DNA of 64,000 bases from Piliocolobus tephrosceles. Taxonomy: Eukaryota > Chordata > Mammalia > Primates > Cercopithecidae. The position numbers were made by a program, and so were the translations under genes. Below are positions 23,793 through 34,640 of the stretch, piece after piece. The stretch spans positions 134,821,340-134,885,339 of the forward strand of contig NC_045437.1 in assembly GCF_002776525.5 (NCBI RefSeq). The letters are read 5' to 3'. How positions within the stretch are numbered: the stretch's first letter is position 1; each line of letters starts with the position of its first letter. The notes under the pieces are model-generated. The model was given only the letters and a program-made list of their open reading frames with translations. It was not told the origin of the DNA and ran no database searches.

Positions 23793-24658
23793 TGATCTTT
23801 GATTGGTAATACAACCTGAGACTTTTCATTTCCTGGTTTTCCCACCCAATCCTCTAATACTTTTGTATGAAACTATACCCACAAAGGTTACGTGTAATCT
23901 ACATTTTTTTTTTTTTCCAAACCAAGGATGTTTAAAACAGGGAACACAATGATCAATGGAAACATAAAGAAATTGCTATTTTAGCTTCTTTATTCTATTC
24001 TATTTCCTGCAAAGTGGATTTTCAAACAGACTATGAGTTATCTTACCAAAACCAGTTGTCTTGCATTTGTTTCCCAGCAGCCTCCTTAGAGGCCCGAGGA
24101 TGTGAATACTCTCCCTGCTTTCTTCTGATTTATTCTTCCCTGGAAATAAATACAGGCATCACTCTCTGCACAGGAGTTCATTGTGTCTGGGGGGAATTTT
24201 CTTGTAAAGGCTTTGAGATGAGAGAAGAGCATAGTGCACCTTACAGCAATCGGCTATTTTCAAGGCATTGTTAGTGAGACCGATGGGTGTAGCAAATTTC
24301 ACAAAAGAAGATATTTTAAAACTTCACGAGTTTTCAAAACAACTTGACTCACTTCAAAATGGAGCAAGGTGGGAACTGTTTTCTGGGCTCTGGGCTCATG
24401 AAGACATGAATGCCAAAGGAAAGAGCTGCACTACATAGAATATTTATTGCCAAATGTCAAGAAAGGTGTATAGGTCATCCTGCCCCCAGGACTAGGAAAT
24501 TTTCATCTCCTTAGAACAACTCATGGGAGACTTTTTTTCACCTCTTGATTACTTTTAGAGAGAAGGGTGAGAAATGACTTCATAACTGCCTTCTTGTGGC
24601 ATTTAAAAAATTACAGCCAGGCCATCTAGCTCTCCCTATTAATAGAATAATAATAACA
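23793..24658. other. Unassigned sequence
   Basis: No gene or repeat recognised. A T14 run lies near 23906-23918. Confidence 0.35.
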
Positions 24659-24670
24659 GAAGTGATTTGA

Positions 24671-24972
24671 AGCCTGTAATCCCAGCACTTTGGGAGGCCA
24701 AGGTGGGCAGATCACCCAAGGTTAGGAGTTTCAAACTAGCCTGACCAACATGGTGAAACCTCGTCTCTACTAAAAATATAAAAATTAGCTGGGCATGGTG
24801 GCACATGCCTGTCGTCCCAGCTACTTGGGAGGCTGATGTAGGGGAATCACTTGAACCCAGGAGGTGGAGGTTACAGTGAGCCAAGATCTGGCTATTGCAC
24901 TCCAGCCTGGGCAACAGAGCGACACTCTGTCTCAAAAAAATAAAATATAACAAAAATAAATAAATAAAAAAT
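24671..24972 (+). mobile_element. 5'-truncated Alu with perfect 12-bp target duplication
   Basis: The copy starts at AGCCTGTAATCCCAGC, so about the first 20 nt of Alu, including most of the box A region, are missing. GAAGTGATTTGA flanks it exactly at 24659-24670 and 24973-24984. The truncation therefore happened at insertion. Confidence 0.92.
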
Positions 24973-25122
24973 GAAGTGATTTGAGTCAGACTAGTAAGAT
25001 AATGTTCTGAAAAAGAGAGTTCTTCAATATCAGAAGTTGGAAAGAAGAAGCGTTTTTCTTCAGAGTCAGCTAGCTTCAAGGTGACCTCAAATCATTTCCT
25101 ACACACGTCTACCATAGATATT

Positions 25123-25166
<44 letters not shown>
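25123..25166. repeat. (TTG)n microsatellite
   Basis: 44-nt perfect TTG trinucleotide run, about 14.7 units. The polyleucine in the plus frame across it is a repeat artefact. Confidence 0.97.
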
Positions 25167-25284
25167 AGAGAAAACAAAGATATTTTCTTTACAGAATCAT
25201 TGTGTTAGTTTATTTGAAAAATTTACAGGTCAAGCAGTTTATGTTCATTTCCTCATTGAATCTTGATAGCCAATAAGGTAGAAA

Positions 25285-25505
25285 GCAAAGTGTAATGGAA
25301 AGAATGGGGATTGAGCCAAACTGCTCTGAGTTTAAATTCTGGCTTTACCACCAATAGCTAAGTCTCACTCCTCTGATCTAAACAAGGATAATTACCTACC
25401 CTTTGTGGCATTATTGTGAGGGTGACCATATGTATATAAAATGCCTGACAAAGAGCAGAACCCAGTAGATACACAGCTATTGCTATTATTGTTGCTTGCA
25501 TAACC
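25285..25505 (+). mobile_element. MIR SINE
   Basis: GTGTAATGGAAAGAATGGGG, 'GAGTTTAAATTCTGGCTTTACCACC', 'AGGATAATTACCTACCC' and 'CAGTAGATACACAGCTATTGCTATTATTG' follow MIR from the 5' part to the 3' end. Confidence 0.85.
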
Positions 25506-25672
25506 ATAATGCAGATTTTAAAATAGGCACAGAGAAATGAAACAACCCTCATAAGGTCACTAAGTTAATAAGTAGTGAATCTAGATGTGGCAGAAGATGC
25601 TAAGTAACTGTCTATTACTCATCACCCCATCTCTCTTTCTTAGTAACAGAACTTCTTAATAAGAATTATTCA

Positions 25673-25981
25673 GGCTGGGCATGGTGGCTCATGCTTGTAA
25701 TCTCAGCACTTTGGGAGGCCGAGGTGAGTGGATCACCTGAGGTCGGGAGTTTGAGACCAGCCTGACCAACGCGGAGAAACCCCGTTTCTACTAAAAATAC
25801 AAAAAAAAAAAAAAATTAGCCGGGTGTGGTGGCACATGCCTGTAATCCCAGCTACTTGGGAGGCTGAGGCAGGATAATTGCTTGAACCCAGGAGGTGGAG
25901 GTTGCAGTGAGCCAAGATTGCACCATTGCTCTCCAACCTGGGCAACAAGAGCAAAACTCCATCTCCAAAAAAAAAAAAATT
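25673..25981 (+). mobile_element. AluS-like, full length
   Basis: GGCTGGGCATGGTGGCTCATG head, both arms, mid A-rich linker expanded to A15, and an A tail. The target duplication ATTATTCA occurs at 25665-25672 and 25982-25989. Confidence 0.93.
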
Positions 25982-25989
25982 ATTATTCA

Positions 25990-26670
25990 GAGAAGAGGCA
26001 ATGTGTCTGGCTGAAAGATTATCTCATATTACCCAATCTGTCCTTTACTTACAGAAAGCTTGTGAAATACAAACAGATTTTAAATGAAACAGTCTTCTTA
26101 AGAGAAAAACAAACAGAAAACAAACAGAAAAGCAAATGCTTTTCTGTCCCTGTTTACCCTACCTGACTGGCTGTAAAGTATATGTCATAGCTGAAGGAGC
26201 TACAGCAGCCACATTGGAACATGAGGCTACTCTGAGATGAGAGTCACACACTAAGGATAGTGGACACCATACAAGAAACCTGGGTCACTGATGACCTTTC
26301 ACATAGAATGAGTTCAGAAGTGGATGCACCAGGACTGCCATACATCCCTGATGTCCCCACTCCCGAACTCATTTAACATGAAACAGTAAACTCTTACGGT
26401 TTAAATACTGTTATTTCAGGCTTCTGTTACTAGCACCTAAATATAATTCCTAACTGATCCATTAGGTTTTTCTGACTCTAAAGCTTGGGAAGACATGTAG
26501 GGTGACCCATTAGTCTCATGTCCCCAGAAAATCCCTCAGTACAAGGCAAATTGGGATAACTGGTCAACTAAAAAGCATGCTTTCTCTCAAGAGTGTTACC
26601 AAAACATAGCTTTAAATTTCTTCTTACACAGGGAACACTTCTCACTGAACAGAAAATCAAATGTTTTGAT
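25990..26670. other. Unassigned, part probably an old repeat
   Basis: About 26170-26450 (GAGATGAGAGTCACACACTAAGG to 'TTATTTCAGGCTTCTGTTACTAGCACC') has the cadence of the end of an old LINE/LTR repeat, which I cannot name. Confidence 0.35.
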
Positions 26671-26785
26671 TGAATCCAATTCAACAGATATTTCCTGAGC
26701 AAGTATAGAGCAGCATCATGGAAACCAGTACAAGGCCCAGTTCCTGACCTGAAGATCCTGCAGACTGGTTGTAGTCCTTTCATGG
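26671..26785 (-). mobile_element. L2 3'-end fragment, reverse orientation
   Basis: CAATTCAACAGATATTTCCTGAGC followed by 'AAGGCCCAGTTCCTGACCTGAAGATCC' matches the reversed L2 terminus. Confidence 0.6.
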
Positions 26786-26807
26786 AAACCAGTAGTCTAA
26801 GTTATAT

Positions 26808-27530
26808 TACTCATTCATTCAGCAAAGATTCTTGAGTGCCTTCTGAACACCAGGAATGGTAATAGCAAAAAATGAACATCACCCTTGCTCTCATGGAAAC
26901 TGCATTGTAGTTAAGGGAGAGATAGGTAAACAAGTGAATAAATGAGTAATATAGCTTCATTTAGTGTTCTTCAAATAAAGTTCCTTACACTGGACAGAAA
27001 GGGAAGATCTACCTGAAGAAGTGATATTTGGACTGAGACTTCTATGACAAGAGGGCTCTAGTCATTCAGAGGGAACACCAAATGCAAATATGTGTGCCAG
27101 AAGAAAGTCTGGCTGACATCAGAAAGATGGCCAGGGAGAGTGGATGATATGGAGTCACAGTGGAAAAAGTGAGAGATGCAGTCATAGACAGAAGGGTCAG
27201 ATTCCATCAGGTCTTGTAGACCATGACAGGAAATTTGAATTTATTGTAAGTATAGTAAGTAAAATTGGAGACTATAGGAAGATTCAAAAGCAGGGAAGTA
27301 AGATCATCCCATTTATGTTTTTAAAAGATAACTCTGGCTACTGAGTAGAAAGTGGATTTTGAGCCTGAAAGAGTGGCAACAGGGAGACCCAGTTGCCACT
27401 TTTTGGGTGCCCAATACTGTAATCAACATGAGAAACATGTGTGACTGACATAGGATAGCAGCCCTGAATTTGGGAAGCAGTAGGCAGATTTGGGTGTATT
27501 TTAGAGCTAGAATCGCTTAACTTACTAATG
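26808..27530 (-). mobile_element. L2 3' region, reverse orientation, long fragment
   Basis: CATTCATTCAGCAAAGATTC, 'GAGTGCCTTCTGAACACCAGG', 'CTTGCTCTCATGGAAACTGC', 'GTGATATTTGGACTGAGAC', 'CAGGTCTTGTAGACCATGACAGG' and 'ATAACTCTGGCTACTGAGTAG' occur in the order of a reversed L2-type 3' end. At about 720 nt it is the longest L2 piece here. Confidence 0.6.
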
Positions 27531-27603
27531 GTTTGCACTTTACACCAGCAATAGGATTCACCTTTTCAGTGGAACTTCCTTTTGTGTTACTTAAAGTCAG
27601 CTA

Positions 27604-27905
27604 GGCCAGGTATGGTGGCTCACGCCTGTGATCCCAGCACTTTGGGAGGCCGAGGCGGGAGGATCACTTGAGGTTAGGAGTTTGAGACCAACCTGGCCAA
27701 CAACTATCTCTACTAAAAATACAAAAATTAGTTGGATATGGTGACAGGCACCTGTACTTCCAGCTACTTGGGACACTGAGGCACAAGAATTGCTTGAACC
27801 CAGAAGGTGGAGGTTGCAGTGAGCCGAGCTTGTGCCACTTCACTCCAGCTTAGGCGACAGAGTGAGACTGTCTCAAAAAACAAAAACAACAACAACAAAC
27901 AAACA
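27604..27905 (+). mobile_element. AluS/J-like, full length
   Basis: GGCCAGGTATGGTGGCTCACG head and both arms, with a small deletion after GGCCAACA. The tail is CAACAACAACAAACAAACAA. TAAAGTCA flanks it at 27592-27599 and 27906-27913. Confidence 0.92.
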
Positions 27906-27913
27906 ATAAAGTC

Positions 27914-28884
27914 AACCGTCTAAGATATATCAATTGTTTGCATTCCTGGATCCAAGACTAATCATAAAATTAGTAGTGTACAAAATAATCCCCACGGTAT
28001 GAACAGGCAAAATTCTCACACCTCTCTTACATGCTTCTAGCAACTTTATCATTCACCTACATTTTTGTAGCATTTCACCTTAAAATCCTCGAACCATATG
28101 GAAATGAAGTACAAGGAGCACACAGTCTAATCCAAAGATTCCCCTAAACCAAGCGTTCGTTTCACAATCAAAATGTTAATTCTGAATAATTAGAAAACCT
28201 CACCAGGATGATATAACGCAGCGTGCCATTTACCCACCGAACACATGTTCTTGTCTTTCCTCTATTTTTATGTCTGGAACACCTAGTTCACAGCAGCAAA
28301 GGAATGAAATCATTATTCGGGACCCTCTCCCCTTGCTGTTTAGCTGCTAATGAAGTTTGTATGTTCTCTAAGTCTAGAGAAGTCCGCTTTTCTTTTTCTC
28401 CTCTTTATCTTCATTCTCCTCATTGTCACTTCTTTCTCGCAAAAGTATGTTAATCATCATGAATGACTGACAAATGCAATCATGGATTACAGGAGATCTT
28501 GGTGCCACTAGAATCAAACTCTAACATCAGCTTTCATTGATGAAAATATTGATCTGATAAAAAAATGATAGTTTGGTACCATGCGTGGTACATTATCAAC
28601 GATAAATGAAGGAAGACACTGCCTTTGCATTAACTACCATGGACCCAGAGCTGGGATAACTCCATCTCTGTATGTGATCTTTTTTTTTTAAATGTATACA
28701 GCAAGTAGACAGAAGGCATTGTCCTCTAATTTTTACTGATATAAAATCTGAGATTCCATGAAATCAGGCAATTGCTCACAAAATGAACTATAGTAAGTGG
28801 TAGCAGTACAATCAAATCAAGATTCTAACAACAACGAAACCTGTGTGTGTTTACAATCTCGGGCTCCCTCCACTCAGTGTAACA
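27914..28884. other. Non-repetitive stretch with retained CpGs; candidate conserved DNA
   Basis: No repeat or gene recognised. Between about 28150 and 28640 there are about ten CpGs (GCGTTCG, ACGCAGCG, TTCGGG and others) in otherwise CpG-poor DNA, plus the inverted motif GGTACCATGCGTGGTAC at 28575-28591. The 76-codon plus frame at 28223-28453 is not supported by any domain. Confidence 0.4.
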
Positions 28885-29055
28885 GCTACAGTAATGCATC
28901 TGGGGTGTGAAGGCATGGGTTCAAGTCTTAACCGCTTGCCAATCAGGCACCCTGGATTAAATAACCAATTTCCCAGAGCCTCAGCTGTGTCATCCTTATG
29001 AGGCTTGGAGGAAGAAATGCATGTGAAGGTACTCTATAAACTATAAATTTTATGA
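28885..29055 (+). mobile_element. MIR SINE fragment
   Basis: ATGCATCTGGGGTGTGAAGGC, 'TGGGTTCAAGTCTTAACCGC' and 'AGAGCCTCAGCTGTGTCATCC' fit a decayed MIR core. Confidence 0.65.
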
Positions 29056-29214
29056 TAAATCATTATCAATATTAAGAAATACAATTTGAACAAGTTATAG
29101 TATATACAAAATAAAATGAATTTATTTTCCCATTTAATAATATAAAGACTAATAAAGGGAGATTTGACAATGAATACATCCACCAATATCTGCCAAATTT
29201 TATCTGTTATAATA

Positions 29215-29415
29215 ATGACAACAATAATAGTATCTCACATTTATTGAGTGCTTAACCCTTGCAAGATTCTGTTTTGTTAATATTCTACAAAAAGCCGTAG
29301 GAGGTAGATGTTATTACAGTCCCCATTTTACAGATGAGGCAACTTATCAAGTGAAATGTTAGGATGTGAATCCAAACAGCCTTGCTCCCCAGTCCACATT
29401 CAATTACTACGCAGG
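29215..29415 (-). mobile_element. MIR SINE, reverse orientation
   Basis: CATTTATTGAGTGCTTAACCC, 'GTAGGAGGTAGATGTTATTACAG', 'CCCCATTTTACAGATGAGGCAAC' and 'GGATGTGAATCCAAACAGCC' reproduce the reversed MIR. Confidence 0.85.
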
Positions 29416-30056
29416 ACTACAGTCCATACTGAAAATCAATCCTCACATAATTCATTATTCTTTTTACAGAAACATGTCGTTTCTTGAAGATGGGGTGCCT
29501 ATCTCTGGTGAATGTTAAAATACTTCCAGGCAATGTTAGTGGAGTGGAAATATTTAAGATTAATATTTGAGGGCATTTATCTGGCTTTCCATAGCAGCTT
29601 AAGCCTTGCTAATCTGACTTTTCATCAGGTCCTGGTGATTCAAGACAGGCTAATGATTTCCTTCCCTCTATGAGTTTCTCTCTTTCGGTCTGTTCCAGCT
29701 GTCCTCATGCGGTAATCTGGGATTAGAACAAGAACGTCAAATATGAATTTGCAGCTGAACAGTTCTGAACTCCCTGGAGGAAAGCGTTAGGTACAAACAA
29801 ACTAGTAACAATGACACTGTAAAGAAGAGCCAGGCAATGCTTTGTCTAACAAACTGAAGCCAAAGTTTATAGCTACTGCTTACTATTTAAACTTGTAGCA
29901 AGATAGTGAATGTGCAGCTAGTCACTGCCTCTCTTGGGGGCACCTTACAGTTTTGTCCAGAACCCTATGCTAATACACATTGTTTTCCTCCAGAGCCCCG
30001 TCATGCACCATTTGGCTCATGGGTGGATTCCCATCTTTGGAGAAGACAAATAACCA
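29416..30056. other. Non-repetitive stretch; candidate conserved DNA
   Basis: No repeat recognised. It contains TAATCTGGGATTA at 29713-29725, two facing K50-homeodomain-like half sites (TAATC/GGATTA). Regulatory function is only an inference. Confidence 0.35.
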
Positions 30057-30509
30057 TGATGGTTAATTTTACGTGTCCATTTGACTGGGTCATGGGGTGC
30101 CCAGATGAAATGTTATTTCTGGGCGTGTGTGTAAGAGTGTTTTCCTATGAAATGAGCATTTGAATCAGTAGAATCAGTAAAGTTGATTTTCCTCCCAAAT
30201 GTGGGTGGCCATTATCCAATCCACTGAGAGTCTGAATAGAACTAAAGGTAGAGGAAAAAGAAATCCACCACCCCTCACTTTTTTTTTTCTTTCTGCTTCA
30301 CTGTTTGACCTGGGACAGCTCATCTTGTCCTGCTGTAGGAATGAATTACACCATGACTTTTCTGGGTCGCCAGCTTGGAGAAGGCAGGATGTGGAACATC
30401 TCAGCTTCTGTCATCCCATGAACATATTCCTCATAATAAATCTCCTTTTAGATAGCTAGCTAGGTAGCTAGATAGCTAGCCAGATAAATAGGTAGGTAGG
30501 GAGGTAGAT

Positions 30510-30561
<52 letters not shown>

Positions 30562-30685
30562 TAAAGATCTAGAGATCTAGAAATAGAGATGTATATATAT
30601 GGAGAGAGAGAGAAATACAGACAGAAACGAGGATACGTAAATATCCTGTATTGGTTCTTTGCCTCTGGAGAACTCTGCCTAATCC
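30057..30685 (+). mobile_element. LTR-like interspersed repeat holding a GATA microsatellite
   Basis: TGATGGTTAATTTTACGTGTCC, 'GACTGGGTCATGGGGTGCCCAGATG', 'GTGGGTGGCCATTATCCAATCC', 'TCATAATAAATCTCCTTTTAG', the microsatellite, then 'CCTGTATTGGTTCTTTGCCTCTGGAGAACTCTG'. The order matches a common mammalian LTR-type repeat; the subfamily is not assigned. Confidence 0.6.
30451..30615. repeat. Compound (GATA)n microsatellite
   Basis: Degenerate GATAGCTAGC/GGTA units lead into about 13 perfect GATA repeats (30509-30561), followed by AGATCT-rich, TATATA and GAGAGA patches. It occupies the position where the host element normally has a simple CT/TA-rich run after AATAAATCTC. Confidence 0.95.
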
Positions 30686-31474
30686 AATGGCCATGAGTTT
30701 GGGAGTGATAACTGCTCAGAGTTATTTAGCAGACCTCAGTGAGGAAAACAAAACATGAGAGGCAAGCACTATTCTATAACTTTTCAAAGCACAATATGTC
30801 TGTGGACATGATGAAACAAGGTTAATACTTGGATTAACTAATACTTAGTAAGCATTCACTATGTGTGAATCCCTGGGCTTGATGCTTTTCCTTATATTAA
30901 GCAATGCTCAAAAAAAACAAAACTATCAATGTGTACTCAACTTATGACACTTACTCTTAAAATATAATGGAGACAGCTCTGCAGTTGAGCAGAAACACTT
31001 CACAATTCTCTGCACATTTCCCATACAACACTAGGGATTATCCAGACAACTGCCTATAGATTTTTCCTTTGTTCCATCATTTAATCTAGTTCAGTGTTTC
31101 TCAAACCTCAGTGTGCAAAATAATAATTGTTCAAGGTTATAGACACCAAATCATATTTACTGTGCTTCACAGTCGATTTCAGGACATTTCAAGGGTATTT
31201 TCAGGGTCTCTGTGAACAGGTGAGCAGGCTGCACCCAGCAGGAATAAACCAGGAGAGGGCAGTAGGGGTTGAAATCCAGCCTGTACCCTACTGTGCAGCT
31301 GATTAGGCTGGGGGCAAGATGTACCTTTCTATAATTCATTCTTAAAGAAAGGGGCCACCTTTTTAAAACTCACCAAAAGGTGCCATAATGGCTGTGCACC
31401 TGATTATTTTGATGATATGTGTTTCATGTCTTAGGAGCTGACTCTAGAATTTAAATAGTTCTAAGTCCACCGTT
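30686..31474. other. Unassigned; short MER5-like terminus near 31090
   Basis: CAGTGTTTCTCAAACCTCAGTGTGC near 31092 resembles a hAT-Charlie (MER5-like) end, but it breaks off after about 60 nt. The rest is unassigned. Confidence 0.35.
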
Positions 31475-31605
31475 CCTGTTTATTTATATACCTCTCTCCT
31501 CACTGAATTGTGAATGTCATATGCTCAGTGTCCCTAATTAATCATTTCTGTATCCCCAGCATCTTGCTCAGTTCCTATAAAAGATTCTCATTAGCATATG
31601 ATGAA
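31475..31605 (+). mobile_element. L2 3'-end fragment
   Basis: GTTTATTTATATACCTCTCTCC, 'TGAATTGTGAATGTCATATGC' and 'TTTCTGTATCCCCAGCATCTTGCTCAG' match the forward L2 3' end. Confidence 0.65.
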
Positions 31606-31654
31606 GTTTACGTAAAATTTAGAAAATAAGTTAAATTTAGCCAACATCCAATGA

Positions 31655-31775
31655 CAAAGCTAACATGTATTATATGTCAGACATGTAGTAACCATCACAT
31701 AATCTTCACAAAATTCCTCTAAGATAGGCATTATTGCTATTATTTTTATCTCCACTTTTAGCCAAGGAAATCTAC
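31655..31775 (-). mobile_element. MIR fragment, reverse orientation
   Basis: ATTATATGTCAGACATGTAGTAACC, 'ATCTTCACAAAATTCCTCTAAGATAGGC' and 'TATTTTTATCTCCACTTTTAG' follow the reversed MIR 3' half. Confidence 0.65.
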
Positions 31776-32012
31776 TTAGTTCACATATTTTATAAATATT
31801 AGTATATTTAATAACATTAAAACCATAATATAATCTTGACTTTTCTCTGAAATATTAAATAATATTGCTCCTTGTGATTACGTATTTTTCTGAATCATTT
31901 TTTACAATCTGCCAAATAAATATCTCATTATAACAACATTGCACTCTATTAAAGCACTCTCCTATGGATGGACGTGTAGGTTCTGATTGTCACTGTTAAA
32001 AATAACTCTTCA

Positions 32013-32303
32013 GGCCGGGCACGGGGGCTCACGCCTGTAATCCCAGCACTTTGGGAGGCCGAGGTGGGTGGATCACGAGGTCAGGAAATTCATCTGGCTA
32101 ACATGGTGAAACCCCGTCCCCACTAAAAACATAAAAAATTAGCTGGGTGTAGTAGCAGGCATCTGTAGTTCCAGTTATTCCAGAGGCAGAGGCAGGAGAA
32201 TGGTGTGAACCCAGGAGGCAGAGCTTGCAGTGAGCAGAGATTGTGCCACTGTAACCCAGAGCAAGACTCCATCTCAAAAAAAAAAAAAAAAAAAAAAACA
32301 CAC
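32013..32303 (+). mobile_element. AluY-like with internal deletions
   Basis: GGCCGGGCACGGGGGCTCACG head. The usual GATCGAGACC block is altered to AAATTCATC, and the right-arm end is shortened (CCACTGTAACCCAGAGC). AACTCTTCA flanks it perfectly at 32004-32012 and 32304-32312. Confidence 0.92.
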
Positions 32304-32312
32304 AACTCTTCA

Positions 32313-32838
32313 ATGAACTCTTCTTGTATATAAGTCTTTACCTTAATCCCTGACAATTAACTTAGAATAGAATCCTAACTGTGAAATAACTGGGTCAAAG
32401 AGAATGAGCTTCTAAAGATTTGGGATACACAATTGTTTTCTTAAAATTTACCTTTTAATTTCAGTTTAGGTATATGCTGGGTAATTAGAGTTGTTCTATT
32501 GCTTTTTCTGGCTCTTGCTTTAGAATGGTGCTTCTATGACTATCACTACTGCTACCAATAAAAGTTAAGATTTACATGTACTACCCCATCCAAGCCCCAA
32601 AACAAGCTTACGGGGTCAGTGTGGATATCAATCCCATGCTCTCTCCGTGGTCTATGACATATGGAACCTTAAGAATTGAAACCCTGGCCTGCTTGGTGTC
32701 AAAAGCTGTGATCTTGATTGCTCAAACACTTCAACAGAAGAATTTCTCTGGTGGTGGTCACTGGAAATATAAATGTTCAGGGGATATAACTACAACTCTT
32801 GTATCTGTAGGGCAGTTAAAAAGTCACAAAGCACAGTC
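32313..32838. other. Unassigned sequence
   Basis: No recognised repeat or gene. The 136-codon plus frame at 32576-32986 runs from this segment into the antisense of the next Alu, has no domain, and is treated as chance. Confidence 0.4.
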
Positions 32839-32854
32839 ACATACAGTATTTTAT

Positions 32855-33168
32855 TTACCATTATTTTTATTTCAAGACAACATTTCACTCTGTCACCCAG
32901 GCTGGAGTGTGGAGCCACAGTCACAGCTCACAGCCACCTTGACCTCCTGGGTTCAAGCCATCCTCCCACCTCAGCCTCCCAAGTAGTTGGAACTACAGGC
33001 ATGCACCACCACACTGGGCTAGTTTTATTTTTATTTTTTATTTTTAGCAGATACAGGGTTTCACCATGTTGCCCAGGCTAGTCTCGAATTCCTGAGCTGA
33101 AGCAATTCACCCCTCTTGGCCTCCCAAAGTGCTGGAATTACAGGCATGAGTCACTGCGCCCAGACAGT
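32855..33168 (-). mobile_element. AluJ-like, minus strand
   Basis: Antisense Alu (TTTCACTCTGTCACCCAGGC to CACTGCGCCCAGACAG) with many substitutions and decayed poly(T). A 15-nt target duplication with one mismatch remains: 32839-32853 and 33169-33183. Confidence 0.9.
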
Positions 33169-33183
33169 ACATACAATATTTTA

Positions 33184-33837
33184 ATTGATCACCTAATCAC
33201 CTCTATAGATTGAAGACAAGACCTTTCTTTCCAACTCTGCCTGTCTGCTAGGTTGAGGAGCCAAACTCAGAGAAAACAAAAAGTAGTTTTTCTAAGGGAT
33301 TATATGGGAAAACTATTTCTTAAAGAAAACTGGCAAAAAAATATTAAGACTTTGATGAAAGTTTGACCTTTCAAAGAGCTGAGCTGAGAAATGCATAAAG
33401 GAGCCCTGGTTCCTCAACATGACCCAAGGACTAGAAAACCCAACTGGTTTTCCCTATTCTCACAGCCACACTGCTTGGACATTCTGGTCTTGCAATATAC
33501 TAAGAGCTCCAAATAACAATTTCATCTATCCACCTGCAAATTCCTCTAACTGAAATCAATGCATGCTAAAGTGGTATAACTATAATTCTACATTTTAAAA
33601 CACAGTTCAGATAAGGGAAAGGCTAATATTGTTTTGATCAGTATAATGATACTTCTGATCATGACATTCCTGAGCAAAATGTTGAGGTCACAAGAGTGTT
33701 ACTGGCACATTTGTATCTTCCCTTCCTAAACCCTTGTACTCACGTCCCCTGGAGACTGAGATCTTTGTGTTTCTATGGACATAATCCAGTTCTACAGATG
33801 TTTCTCTCTGCAGACCCTTCAGAAAAAGTGCTGTGTG
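33184..33837. other. Unassigned sequence
   Basis: No gene or repeat recognised. Confidence 0.35.
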
Positions 33838-34085
33838 GTAATTAAACACACGGATGCTCAGTCAGAATCCCTGGGTTCAAATTCTGGCTCTGCCACTAAT
33901 GAGCTGTGTGCCCTTAAGGAAGTAATTATATATCTATATCTCAGCATTCTCATCTGTGAAGTGGTGACTATAATACAGTAGTATCAATTTTACAAGGTTG
34001 TGGGGAGGATTATGTGATTTAATCCACATAATCCATATAAGTGCTATGTATGTGGTTTGTATTATTATTACCATTATTAAGTATT
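33838..34085 (+). mobile_element. MIR SINE, nearly full length
   Basis: ATGCTCAGTCAGAATCCCTGGGTTC, 'AATTCTGGCTCTGCCACTAATGAGC', 'CATTCTCATCTGTGAAGTGGTGAC', 'GGGGAGGATTATGTGATTTAATCC' and 'ATTATTATTACCATTATT' follow MIR throughout. Confidence 0.9.
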
Positions 34086-34640
34086 CCCTCTTGTCAATCA
34101 TCACTTTTAACATGACACATTCCTACTCCCCCAGCTATCAAGTGAGAGAGGGTTAATATAATTAAGTTGTGCTGAATTTGCAACACCCCACTGATTTGCC
34201 ATATTACCTTTGGGTTATTCTCATTTGGAAAGAGAACTACTGATGATTTAAAAGTTAAAATACAAAGAAATGACTCCCTGAAGATAGAATTTCAAGTTTA
34301 TACAGAAGATATATAGATTTTAAGAAATGAATCTTTAATGTATCTCAAAATATATTTGGGATTTCAGAATGTTTGAAGTGGAAGAAACTTTGGAAATACT
34401 CATTTGATTCTCATTTGACACATGGGAAAGCTGAGTCCCAGAGAGGCAGATTTCCTTACCCCAAATAACCCAGTATGCTGACGATAATCCAGTTTCATGA
34501 TGCTCAGTCTAGTTCTCTTTCTGAAATGTGTTACTCTTTCTCATGTACACAAACAATTTACAGAAAGCTCTTGAAAAAATAAATGTGTAAGGATGGAAAT
34601 TGCCAAAGAAAAATTCATTACTTGAAAGTTTATGTCAAAA
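34086..34640. other. Unassigned; ancient SINE/CR1-like trace near 34370-34480
   Basis: GTGGAAGAAACTTTGGAAATAC and 'GAAAGCTGAGTCCCAGAGAGGCAG' resemble a widespread ancient repeat of uncertain family. Otherwise nothing. Confidence 0.35.

Noticed and set aside
24639..25079. 146-codon minus-strand open frame
   Set aside because: Antisense of the truncated Alu plus flank; no independent protein evidence.
32576..32986. 136-codon plus-strand open frame
   Set aside because: The second half is the minus-strand AluJ and the first half has no domain; probably chance.
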